Below, piece after piece: positions 36,023-45,200 of a stretch of 64,000 nt of DNA. Origin of the DNA: Oligoflexia bacterium (lineage in GTDB: Bacteria > Bdellovibrionota > Bacteriovoracia > Bacteriovoracales > Bacteriovoracaceae); NCBI GenBank assembly GCA_015231955.1, contig JADGAN010000001.1:248001-312000 (forward strand), given 5' to 3'. The notes beneath the pieces were generated by a model. That model searched no databases. It saw only the letters and a list, made by a program, of their open reading frames with translations, and had not been told where the DNA came from. Within the stretch, counting starts at the first letter, position 1. Each line of letters opens with the position of its first letter. The translations under genes and the position numbers were made by a program.

Positions 36023-36039
36023 GTGGAAAGTTTTTCCAC
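36023..36039. promoter_or_regulatory. Perfect inverted repeat GTGGAAAGTTTTTCCAC between divergent genes
   Basis: Seven-base arms around a 3-base centre, 31 bases upstream of the methyltransferase start and 92 bases upstream of the plus-strand gene at 36131. It could be an operator for one or both; no regulator gene is next to it. Confidence 0.4.
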
Positions 36040-36130
36040 GCGAATTTTTGGTTCTAAAATTATTCTTTGATTATACCGATCATCAGATAGTCTTTTAAGC
36101 GTGTCAACCATATAAAAATGGAAGCATTTT

Positions 36131-36541
36131 ATGTGGAAAAAAAAATTCCTGTTTTTACTGCTGTTGCAGTTGATTTTTATTTTATCCTATGAGTCTGCTA
36201 AGGCGAAGGAGTATGTTATCTACTCCATCTCTCAAGATGTGCCCATGGGATATAAGGGTGAAAAACTTAGAAAAAATTTTCATCTTACTATGGGAAGTGA
36301 TCAGGGAGTACAAGAGGGAACTCTATTGGATGTATTTCGAATGGTATCGGTCTTTAATCCCTATAAGGCCAATGGGCAGTATAGTAACTATAAGTTAAAA
36401 GTTGGAGAGCTAAGTGTGATTCAAACGGATAAAGAATTCTCTACGGCAAATCTCCATAAATTTAACAAAGAGGAAAAAGCGCCTATTCTAGAGATTGAGG
36501 GATTTATGATTGGCGATCAGGTTGAAGTACATACAGAATAA
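36131..36541 (+). CDS. Small exported protein of unknown function
   Basis: A signal peptide (KKKFLFLLLLQLIFILSYESAKA) is followed by about 110 residues. The pattern is GSDQGVQEGTLLDVFRM...PYKANGQ...LKVGELSVIQTDKEFSTANLHKF...IEGFMIGDQVEVHTE. This G-x3-G-x3-G...VG-x-L-x-V...GD-x-V layout resembles the small beta-barrel of FlgT-C-like and other periplasmic add-on domains, where a conserved 'GD.v' ends the fold. The match is weak. It is divergent from the methyltransferase and convergent with the lytic transglycosylase. ATG start; no family assigned. Confidence 0.6.
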   Translation: MWKKKFLFLLLLQLIFILSYESAKAKEYVIYSISQDVPMGYKGEKLRKNFHLTMGSDQGVQEGTLLDVFRMVSVFNPYKANGQYSNYKLKVGELSVIQTDKEFSTANLHKFNKEEKAPILEIEGFMIGDQVEVHTE

Positions 36542-36557
36542 ACTTTTAAATTTTTGT

Positions 36558-36584
36558 CCTTGTGATTTTTTTAGAATCACGAGG
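36558..36584. terminator. Hairpin between convergent genes, possible terminator
   Basis: CCTTGTGATT and AATCACGAGG form a 10-base-pair stem (one G-U) around a 7-base loop, just beyond both stop codons (36541 and 36586). There is no clear T-run after the stem, but AT-rich DNA flanks it. Confidence 0.45.
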
Positions 36585-36585
36585 G

Positions 36586-39096
36586 CTATGGTGTGATTTC
36601 ATCACTAGAATTTCTTTCTCTACGAACAGGTATTCCCATGTTGGTGATGTTAATGTTGAAAATTTCAGAGACATTCCTATCATCATAGAGATTTTTGCTA
36701 TCGGGAGCTTGATAGAGTAATTTGTAAAAGAAAATGTTTCTAGTAATGGATTGGACATAGTTTTGAGTTTCTGCAAAGGGTACCGCATCGAGGAGAACTA
36801 AAAATTCTTTATTTCCAAGATCTTTAAAAATAGTGTCCATCCATTTTCCAACATTTTTTTCACCAGCATTATATGCCATTAAAACGTGAGGTAGGCTGCC
36901 ATTGTATTTTTTTAACAATTTTTTGAAAAGAGTAATACCAAGGTTTAGGTTGGTGCTTGGATCATGTAGCTGTTGCGGACGTACTCCACGGCGAATAGTT
37001 TTTGCTGTTGAGGGCATCATCTGCATTAGTCCACGTGCTCCCGCTACCGAAATTGCGTTAGGATTAAAGGCCGACTCTTGTTTGATAAGAGAGATGATGG
37101 TATAGGGATCCACCTCGTTTTCCGTCATTTTTTCGATATCATTCAGGTAGGTTCGAGGGAATAGAGTGTAAAGCATAAACGAGTTTGCAGGTAGTTGTTT
37201 TTGCTCAAATAGAGAGATAATAAGATTAAAAGAGGGGAGATAAAGCCCATACTCCTTGTAAACGTTGGCATAGAAGAGAGAAACCTGTTGCAAAGGGTAG
37301 TATTTGCTACTGAGCTTAATGGAAAGATCGTCCGAGGGGCTTGAAAAAGCTTTTTGACTGTTGTTTATTTCAAAAGCAGAAAAGGTGGTGCAACGATTAT
37401 CCACCCAAAGCATAAAACGCTTGAGTGAGTTCTTGAACTCCTTCGAAGAGGTAAACTCATGAGGAGAAACAAAAAGTCGTTTCTTGATTAAATATTCGTC
37501 ATTTTCTTGGAATTTTTCAATCAAAGGATGGTTAGTGTTTTCGAGAGAATTTGTTGCTATCGATTTTGCAGAGGGTGAAGGTGGAGTAAGATCTGACATT
37601 TCCATGATTTTTTTTGAGGCCATGATAGCGTAATAAGACGCAGGATTTTGATCAAGAATACTTTTGAAGTAACTTTTTCCCTCTGATTCGCGATCATTTT
37701 TGATCATGACCATGGCGATCCAAAAAAGTAAACGTGGAGGCATCTTTGTGATTTTTTCGGTTAAACGGTATTCGCGGATTATTTGAAGAGCACCGTCGTA
37801 GTCGTTTTGTAGAATTTTTGACCAGAGGAGATAAAAGAGAGTGTCGTAGTAGTACTTGTCTTCAAGTGCCATGGGCAACGCTAATCGCAAATACTTTTCA
37901 CCACTTTTGTAAAGCTTTCTGTTGAGAAACATTTTTCCCATCAGTGAAAAAAGCGAGTGCGTGTTAGAAGAGAGCAATTCCAATTTGTTCAGCTGATAAA
38001 ACACTAGCATTTCATCTAGTTTTTGATCAACTTCACTATCGGTGAACTCTGTATTCCATTCGCGCTTCATGCCAACAGTTACTGGGGAGGACAATTCTTT
38101 TAACTCTTGGAAGATCATCTTTTGCAAATGTTGTTTATTAAATTGGTTTTGTTGTACAAAAGAGGTTAGTTCTGAAGTGATAAGAATTTTTTGTAAAATG
38201 GATGCTGGAGGAATTATTTTGGAATCGATATAGAGGCGGCCAACCTCCTCTGAAATTTCTTGATGTAATTTACTGTATACAGGCAAGGGAGAGAGTGCCG
38301 GGATTGAATCGAGAAAGTGCTTGAGATAAGCGATATTATTTTGAGTTGCATGGATACTAGAAAAATTTTTCTCTAAAAAGGAAAGCATCACTGATGTAAA
38401 TTGAGGCGCAAGAGAAGGAGATTGTTTTAGGAGGGTAACCATCTTTTCAGAATTGACAAAAGTTAGGCGGCAGCATAATCGCTGTAGGTGGTTTGCAAAA
38501 TAATAATCAAACGTCATTGTATTAGAAACGGTGGTGGTGCTGGCTTCACAAGAGGAGGTAAGGTTTGCAAGCAGGTCTATTTTGCTTTTTAGTGATTTCG
38601 TTGAGTCAAGCTTGCTGTTGATCTCAAGGATGCTTTTGAGGCCCAAGGCAAAAGGAGTGAAAAAATCAAAAATATTACTATCGCCTTCAACTTTGATAGT
38701 AGTTACTTTCTTGTAGCGCTTATTTTTTTGTCTCTTTTTTTTGTTTTTTTTATTAGCAGCAGGTGCTGGGCCTTCGATGTTTTTCTCATCCTCTGTTGGT
38801 GCAAATAAAGTTATTTTTTTTGTGGATAAAGCAGAAAGGTATTCGTTCACGGTAGAGATGGGTAGACCACCTTCTTCTAGAGCATAATGAATATCTAGAA
38901 TTTTTTTGGCAATACCCTTTTCATAGAGAGAGGGTTGATGATCCTTGATGATATTTTTTACATCATTTTGATAGAGAGGATAATCAATTTTAGAGTAGTA
39001 TTTAATATCTTCTGTCGCTGTATTGGCATTAACAGGGGTCAGGATGATCATGGCCATCGTAAAATAGTATAAAATCATTGAAAATGTTAATGTCAT
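36586..39096 (-). CDS. Soluble lytic murein transglycosylase (Slt70-like)
   Basis: Periplasmic peptidoglycan lyase. An N-terminal hydrophobic signal (ILYYFTMAMIILTPVNA) leads into a long alpha-helical superhelix resembling the Slt70 ring, about residues 50-660. A Lys-rich linker (PAANKKNKKKRQKNKRYKK) interrupts it near residue 120. The C-terminal SLT domain has IISLIKQESAFNPNAISVAGARGLMQMMPSTA, with the catalytic Glu in KQESAF, then LNLGITLFKKLL and VLMAYNAGEKNV. At 836 residues it is longer than E. coli Slt (~645), and the helical part is poorly conserved. Confidence 0.88.
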   Translation of the reverse strand: MTLTFSMILYYFTMAMIILTPVNANTATEDIKYYSKIDYPLYQNDVKNIIKDHQPSLYEKGIAKKILDIHYALEEGGLPISTVNEYLSALSTKKITLFAPTEDEKNIEGPAPAANKKNKKKRQKNKRYKKVTTIKVEGDSNIFDFFTPFALGLKSILEINSKLDSTKSLKSKIDLLANLTSSCEASTTTVSNTMTFDYYFANHLQRLCCRLTFVNSEKMVTLLKQSPSLAPQFTSVMLSFLEKNFSSIHATQNNIAYLKHFLDSIPALSPLPVYSKLHQEISEEVGRLYIDSKIIPPASILQKILITSELTSFVQQNQFNKQHLQKMIFQELKELSSPVTVGMKREWNTEFTDSEVDQKLDEMLVFYQLNKLELLSSNTHSLFSLMGKMFLNRKLYKSGEKYLRLALPMALEDKYYYDTLFYLLWSKILQNDYDGALQIIREYRLTEKITKMPPRLLFWIAMVMIKNDRESEGKSYFKSILDQNPASYYAIMASKKIMEMSDLTPPSPSAKSIATNSLENTNHPLIEKFQENDEYLIKKRLFVSPHEFTSSKEFKNSLKRFMLWVDNRCTTFSAFEINNSQKAFSSPSDDLSIKLSSKYYPLQQVSLFYANVYKEYGLYLPSFNLIISLFEQKQLPANSFMLYTLFPRTYLNDIEKMTENEVDPYTIISLIKQESAFNPNAISVAGARGLMQMMPSTAKTIRRGVRPQQLHDPSTNLNLGITLFKKLLKKYNGSLPHVLMAYNAGEKNVGKWMDTIFKDLGNKEFLVLLDAVPFAETQNYVQSITRNIFFYKLLYQAPDSKNLYDDRNVSEIFNINITNMGIPVRRERNSSDEITP

Positions 39097-39205
39097 AGGG
39101 GTAGATCCTCAAATAAAAAATATGCCTACAAAATATCAGTAGAAATCAAGAATATGCTATCAAAGTAACCATGCGATTGGATAGTTGGAACAAGTGTAAA
39201 GTGTT

Positions 39206-39814
39206 TTACTCTTGTTTATTCTTTTGCTCTTGCTCTTGCTCTTGCTCTTGCGGTGGTTGCTCAAAGCGATTTTTTATCGTAGAGAGTTTGTTTATTGCAT
39301 CTGACAAAATTGTCTGTTTATCATTAGAAAGAGTATTGAAAATACTTTTAAGGTCAGGAATAACTTCGTTTAATAGTGATAAATCTTTTTCACGAGAATT
39401 TTGAATATAATTGAACACAGTATTAAGATCATCGGCCACATCCACAAAATGGTCATTCTTACGAAATTGAATTTTTTTTATAGGGTTACCTTTGCAAATT
39501 TCTGCAAGCGCGCGTTTTAGGTTAAACATGGGGCCGGCAATTCTGTGCCCTTGAATAATACAGACAATAAAAACTGCAAGCACAAAAGCGGCATGATACC
39601 CAATCAGTGAGAGAATTAAGCTAATTTTTCCCTCATGAACAGAGGTCAGTGCTAGAGGATCATTCATCTTCGTTTGCGTGACGAGACTGCTGAATAATTC
39701 GTAGATTGTGAGCGGATAGACTAGACCTAAAATCATTACTAGTGATGAAACAAATAGTGCCAACCTCAGTTGGAATTTGGGATTAATAAGATAAATGCTT
39801 CGTTTGTACGTCAC
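39206..39814 (-). CDS. Two-helix membrane protein with HAMP-like domain and no output domain
   Basis: Two transmembrane helices (about 16-36 and 70-92) flank a small extracytoplasmic loop. GHRIAGPMFNLKRALAEICKGNPIKKIQFRKNDHFVDVADDLNTVFNYI then looks like a HAMP-type four-helix signal relay, with the hallmark P near its start. A coiled coil follows, and a terminal (QE)n repeat. There is no methyl-accepting, kinase or cyclase domain, so any output must come through a partner. The tail is encoded by a hexamer repeat (about 39221-39250). It lies upstream of the slt gene on the same strand, 109 bases away. Confidence 0.65.
   Translation of the reverse strand: MTYKRSIYLINPKFQLRLALFVSSLVMILGLVYPLTIYELFSSLVTQTKMNDPLALTSVHEGKISLILSLIGYHAAFVLAVFIVCIIQGHRIAGPMFNLKRALAEICKGNPIKKIQFRKNDHFVDVADDLNTVFNYIQNSREKDLSLLNEVIPDLKSIFNTLSNDKQTILSDAINKLSTIKNRFEQPPQEQEQEQEQKNKQE
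39221..39250. repeat. Hexanucleotide repeat (CTCTTG)n in the HAMP-protein gene
   Basis: About five consecutive near-exact copies of the hexamer encode the alternating Gln/Glu tail. A whole-unit change would alter tail length without a frameshift. Confidence 0.75.
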
Positions 39815-40138
39815 AAAAACACCCCTGTTTTGTTGATATGCTATGCTCTAGGAAGTGCATTGTTACTTCCCTTCCCTTTTTTAATCATACATCAAACCAA
39901 TTCAAAGGCCAGTATGCGAGTGTATAAAGTTTGAGCAATGTAAAAACAATAGGCGTACTCGATAAAAAAAAGGCATAAACTTTACAAAAGATGTTCCTTT
40001 TTTCAGAGAGATAGAGATTATGAATAAAAAATATTTATGGCATGTTGATTGCACACTTAAAGCTAACAAATGAGGAAATGGAAAATATTTACATGAGAGT
40101 TTGAATCAGGTTTAGTAATAGCTTGAACTTAGGATGAA
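39815..40138. other. 324-base intergenic region between divergent genes
   Basis: AT-rich region upstream of both the HAMP-protein gene and the gene at 40139. A 17-codon frame at 40020-40073 (MNKKYLWHVDC...) has no support. No strong inverted repeat or RNA-like structure was noticed; it probably holds two divergent promoters. Confidence 0.35.
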
Positions 40139-41440
40139 ATGATTATGATGAGTATCAATGAGAATATTAAATCATTATCCATTGTAGGAATAATCCTTCT
40201 TGCTACTGCCTTTGTGATGAAGGATTTATCTCTCTATACTCCCACTTTTCTCCTTGAGGCTTCCTTGCGAGGCGATTTGCAAGGAAATATTATAGAGCAA
40301 GGTGGTCGGGTAATTGCCTCTTCTCGTGATGATAAAGGGCCAGGCCAGAGTAAAAGTGTCAAATCTCTCCGCAGCGATTTCTATGCAGGAACTTGGCAGG
40401 CCTATCAATTTGTTAGCGATAAGGGTGTTGTTACCAAAAAAGGCACTAAAATTAAATTGGAGCTTATCTTTGTGGATCGAGCACAAAAGAAGCTTCATGG
40501 TCTTAAGTTGCTCCCCAGCCCCTACATTGAGAAATGGAAGTACGAAAAGGTAGTCTTCAACATTTTAGAGGCCAAGCAAGATAAGCTCAAGCAGAATCAC
40601 GAATTGGTCGTATGGGGGTTTCTTAACAGCAATGGAAACTATGTAACCATTCATTTGCGGCGTTTTTCAGCAGGTGTAATTCCTGATGATGATGGCCGTG
40701 GTGTCAAGAGCAGTCTACTCCTTACTGGCAATAACCCGCCTGCTGTGGGTGAGAGAACAATAGTGGCGAGCAATGAAAAAGCGTTTACGCTGATAGAGAT
40801 TACCACCAGAGACCGTATCTATTCTCTGGGAAAAGAGGGCCGGAATGAGCAAGTTGCCTCTGCCAATGGATATGGGCAGATGAAACTCTCAAATCAACTT
40901 GATAGCATAAAAGAACTCTCCGTGAGTGCAGATATTGCGGGATCGGAGGTTTATCTGGATGTTTCCAACATTGCTCTGGGAAATGGACAGTTTTACTATC
41001 AAAGCGGTAGTGATAGCACTGTGGTTAGTGGATTACTTAATAATTTTGGAGAAGATGAGTACATTATGGCGCTTGCTAATGGGCCCTTTGCAGGAATGAA
41101 ATTTCGTTTCATGAGTGAATCAAAATTGATTCAAATTGCAAAGAGTAGTGCAAGCAATAGTAGCAGCAATAGTGAGGATTTAAGTAGCAATAGTGGTATT
41201 GAAATTCAACCTCCTCCCCCTCCTTCTCTTCCTTCTCCTTCTGTGCCTCCTGTATTGTCATCTTCAGAGCAGTTGCCACAGCAACCACCAGAGCTTCATC
41301 CGGCCACAGAGGAGTTGCTTTCCCCAGAGGAAGCCGTTCAGTTACAAAATGAAATCCTAGCGCAGCGATATGAGCAGATGAAGGCCACGAATAACACGAT
41401 CAATGCAAGTTCTGCTAATAGCAATGGTTACTCCTTCTAG
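40139..41440 (+). CDS. Membrane-anchored protein of unknown function with Ser/Pro-rich C-terminus
   Basis: A short N-terminus and one transmembrane helix (LSIVGIILLATAFVM, about 12-27) lead to a ~300-residue domain outside the membrane with many beta-prone segments (GTKIKLELIFVDRA, ELVVWGFLNSNGNYVTIHL). A low-complexity region follows: Ser/Asn runs, then PPPPPSLPSPSVPPV, then a Gln/Glu-rich helix. The ATG cluster (40139, 40145, 40148) leaves the exact start open, with AGGATGA just upstream. I do not recognise the family. It is alone on its strand, convergent with the MarC gene. Confidence 0.55.
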   Translation: MIMMSINENIKSLSIVGIILLATAFVMKDLSLYTPTFLLEASLRGDLQGNIIEQGGRVIASSRDDKGPGQSKSVKSLRSDFYAGTWQAYQFVSDKGVVTKKGTKIKLELIFVDRAQKKLHGLKLLPSPYIEKWKYEKVVFNILEAKQDKLKQNHELVVWGFLNSNGNYVTIHLRRFSAGVIPDDDGRGVKSSLLLTGNNPPAVGERTIVASNEKAFTLIEITTRDRIYSLGKEGRNEQVASANGYGQMKLSNQLDSIKELSVSADIAGSEVYLDVSNIALGNGQFYYQSGSDSTVVSGLLNNFGEDEYIMALANGPFAGMKFRFMSESKLIQIAKSSASNSSSNSEDLSSNSGIEIQPPPPPSLPSPSVPPVLSSSEQLPQQPPELHPATEELLSPEEAVQLQNEILAQRYEQMKATNNTINASSANSNGYSF

Positions 41441-41467
41441 AGCGCAGAGATTTTCTACAAGCAATTG

Positions 41468-42100
41468 CTATTGCCGAGAGTTTTGAACAATGCCGACAAT
41501 GGCGTTGATGATAAATTGCACGGCAAGTGAGCAGAGAATAATGCCCATCACACGATCGAGGACATTGACGCCAGTTTGGCCGAGAACTTTAAGGATGGTG
41601 GAGGAAAATTTCATGACAATGGCGGTGATCACAAAGGCGGTGATGAGCGCAGCAAAGACGATCAAGTAGTTGCTCCAACTATCGTGTTTGGATGCAAACA
41701 TAATGGTTGTAGCAATAGTTCCAGGCCCTGAGAGCATGGGGATAGCGAGTGGAAAAACAGAGACATCTTTTAGGGTCATCGCCTCCTCTTCCTCTTCGGG
41801 AGAGCTGCGTGTTCGCCGCGGGCGGGCGTAGATCATATCCAGGCCAACTAAGAAAAGTAAAATGCCACCTACAATATAGATGGATTGATGCTGAATTTGT
41901 AAATATTGAAAGAGCTGCTTTCCGCTAAATAAGAAGATGGAACAGATGAGAGTAGCAATAGCGGTGGACATAAGAATGATTTTATTGTGTTTATTGCTGG
42001 GGAAGCGATTGGCGATGGGAATAAAAACTGGCACCATGCCAATAGGATCAACAATGGTGATAATAGTGATAAAAACAGTTAAAATGTAATCGAATGTCAT
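41468..42100 (-). CDS. MarC-family integral membrane protein
   Basis: Six-helix inner-membrane protein of the MarC (UPF0056) family, function unresolved despite its name. It shows ITIVDPIGMVPVFIPIA near the start and IYIVGGILLFLVGLDMI. A charged cytoplasmic loop carrying EEEEE follows, and then the second repeat, PLAIPMLSGPGTIATTIMFA. Internal two-fold similarity (DPIGMVPVF versus PLAIPMLSGPG) is typical. I take the ATG at 42100; a longer frame adds 28 residues unlike the family, over a short direct repeat of TTCTTGG. Convergent with the gene at 40139. Confidence 0.85.
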   Translation of the reverse strand: MTFDYILTVFITIITIVDPIGMVPVFIPIANRFPSNKHNKIILMSTAIATLICSIFLFSGKQLFQYLQIQHQSIYIVGGILLFLVGLDMIYARPRRTRSSPEEEEEAMTLKDVSVFPLAIPMLSGPGTIATTIMFASKHDSWSNYLIVFAALITAFVITAIVMKFSSTILKVLGQTGVNVLDRVMGIILCSLAVQFIINAIVGIVQNSRQ

Positions 42101-42221
42101 GGCAAGTACCTTTAAATCTCTTGGTTCTTGGTTCTTGGTAATGTAAGAGTATTTTAAACCAAGTCTCAAGAAGTAGGGTAACAATTTTTCTTAATACCAT
42201 TTAATTAACAAAAATTCTAAA

Positions 42222-45200
42222 ATGTTAATTATGTTAGGAATGGGAATAGAGTCTATCAATAAAAAAAATTTAGTTGTAAGTGTGCTGGCGGGGATGCTAT
42301 GGGCGCTGATGCTGCTTATATTTACGGGATGCTTTGAGAATCGCAGTTCTGCGACGGATTCTAAAAATTCTTCAAAGAGCTCTACCACTAAGGATACAAC
42401 ACCGCCTAAAGTTACAATTACTTCTCTTGGAAGAAATCCATCAAATATTTCGCCGATAGTTTTTAGCTTTTATTTTAACGAAGTGGTAGAGGGGTTTACT
42501 TTTGAGGATATTACAATTGCAGGAGGTGGAAGTGCGACGGCCAGTGATTTTAAAGAAGTCTCTGCAACCGTCTATGAACTTTCGGTAACACTCCCCACGA
42601 CTTCGAGTTACGCTTCAGTCTATGTTCCACCAGGCTCCTTTACAGATACGGTCGGCAATGCAAACCAAGTGGATGCCTCGATGAATAAGTATTACGATTC
42701 CATAGCACCAACCGTGCTGCTGGCCTCGACTACCGCCACCCTCACCAACAGTACAATAAATGTCGTTGCCACTTTTAGTGAAAATGTAAATGGTTTTTCT
42801 GCAATGGATTTGATCACACTCAATGGAAGTGTTACCGCCTTTAGAGCAAATGGCACGACCACCTCTACCAAGGAGGGTTCGATCTACTACGCCACGATTA
42901 CGCCTACCATTGATGGTCCCGTAGTCGTAAGTGTGCCGGCCAATATGGCCCAAGATAGTGCAGGAAATTTCAATACGGCCGCGGCCACTACACTCACTTG
43001 GACATACGATTCGATCGCACCTAGTGTAGTGATCACTGCCGATGCTGCTACAACCAACGCGAATCCTTTCACTGTTACATTCACGTTCACCGAGGTGATT
43101 AGCGGATTTAATGAGAGTGATATTAGTGTCAGCAATGGCAGTGCAAGTACTTTGACTGAGGTATCAGCGGGAGTATATACCGCGAGCATCACCGCTACTA
43201 GTGAGGGTAGTGTGGTGGTCGATCTCTCGAGTGGCAGAGTAAAAGATTTGGCCGGCAATAGTAGTGGTGCTTCCGCAGGGGTATTGAGTGTTCTTTACGA
43301 TTCTACTGCACCGACTTTGATTCTCACAAGTTCGGCCACAACACCAACCAACACCACACCCATTCCTGTTACGATTACCTTTAGTGAAAGCGTGAGTGGT
43401 TTTGAAAGCACTGATGTGAGTGTGACCAATGGGAGTGTTGCCTCGCTAACGCCGGCCACGGGAGTAGGAACCACCTTCACGGCCATGATCACACCTACTG
43501 CGGATGGTGCTGTCAGTGTGAGCGTGAATGCAGCTGTAGCAACTGATAGTGCTGGTAATGACAACGCTTCCTCTGGAGGCGTGCTCACACGCGTATACGA
43601 TTCGATCGGGCCTGCGATCACACTCACCTCGAGCGCGGGTGCTTCGACCAATGTTTCTCCCATTCCGGTGACGATTACTTTTACCGAGGGTGTTTACGGA
43701 TTTACTTTGGGCGATATCGTGGTGACCAATGGGAGTGCCGGAAATTTTCAAACCGTCTCAATCAGCTCCTATACGATAGATGTAACTCCAAGTGGAGAGG
43801 GCGCCGTCACGGTAAGTATCGCAGGGAGTGTGGCCCAAGATGCTGCTGGCAATAATAATACTGCTTCCAATGTTCTCTCACGGATCTACGATATCACTTC
43901 ACCTACCGTGGTGGTGGCCTCGATCGCGCCCATCAATACCAATGTCTCTCCCATCCCTGTGACCATCAACTTTTCTGAAAATGTGAGTGGCTTTGTTGTG
44001 GGAGACATCAGTGTGACCAATGGTAATGCTGGAAATTTTTTAAGCATCTCCAGCAGTTCTTATACTGTCGACATCACACCGAGTGGAGAAGGCGCTGTTA
44101 CTGTGAGCGTGCTTGCAGGTTTGGCCCAAGATGATGCCACTAATGGTAATTTAATTTCGAATGTACTTTCTCGAACCTATGATATCACCTCCCCTACTGT
44201 GGCGGTTGCATCTACTGAAGCGGCACGAACAAAAAATTCTCCTATCCCAGTCACTATTGATTTCTCTGAAAATGTTAGTGGATTTGCTGTGGGTGATTTA
44301 AGTGTGACCAATGGGAGTGCTGGAAATTTTTTAAGCGTCTCTAGTAGTGCTTATACTGTCGACATCACTCCGAGCGGAGAGGGCGCTGTTACTGTAAGTG
44401 TGCTTGCAGGGATGGCACAAGATGCGGCCACGAATGGTAATTTAATATCGAATGTGCTCTCTCGCACTTACGATATTACGGGGCCAAGCGTGGTTGTCGC
44501 ATCGACAGCAACAACGAGAACCAAAACTTCACCGATCCCAGTGACGATCGATTTTACTGAAGATGTGAGCGGATTTGTTGTGGGAGAGGTTGGTGTTACC
44601 AATGGGAGTGCTGGAAATTTTTTGAGTATCTCTAGTAGCTCTTACACTGTGGAGATCACTCCGAGTGGCGAAGGCGCCGTTACGGTGAGCGTGCTTGCAG
44701 GTGTGGCCCAAGATGATGCCATCAATGGGAACCTTCTTTCAAATGTGCTCACTCGAACCTACGATGTGACAGGGCCTGATGTCGTTGTCGCATCTACAGC
44801 GACAGCACGAACGAAGACTTCACCCATTCCCGTAACGATCGATTTTACGGAGGATGTGAGTGGATTTGCTGTGGGTGATTTAAGTGTGATCAATGGGAGC
44901 GCTGGAAATTTCTTGAGTGTTTCGAGTAGTTCCTACACTATCGAGATCACTCCTAGTGGTGAGGGTGCAGTCACCGTAAGTGTGCTTGCAGGAGTGGCCC
45001 AAGATGCGGCCACAAATGATAATACTGTTTCGAATGTACTCTCGCGGACGTACGATATCACAGGGCCTGACGTAGTGGTAGCATCAACGGCAATAGCACG
45101 AACAAAAACCTCGCCCATTCCCGTGACCATTGATTTTACAGAGGATGTGAGTGGATTTGCTGTGGGTGATTTAAGTGTGACCAATGGGAGTGCTGGAAAT

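Noticed and set aside
42110-42150. TTCTTGG direct repeat near the MarC gene, considered as an attachment site
   Set aside because: Only a 7- to 9-base microrepeat, with no integrase gene or second copy flanking an element.
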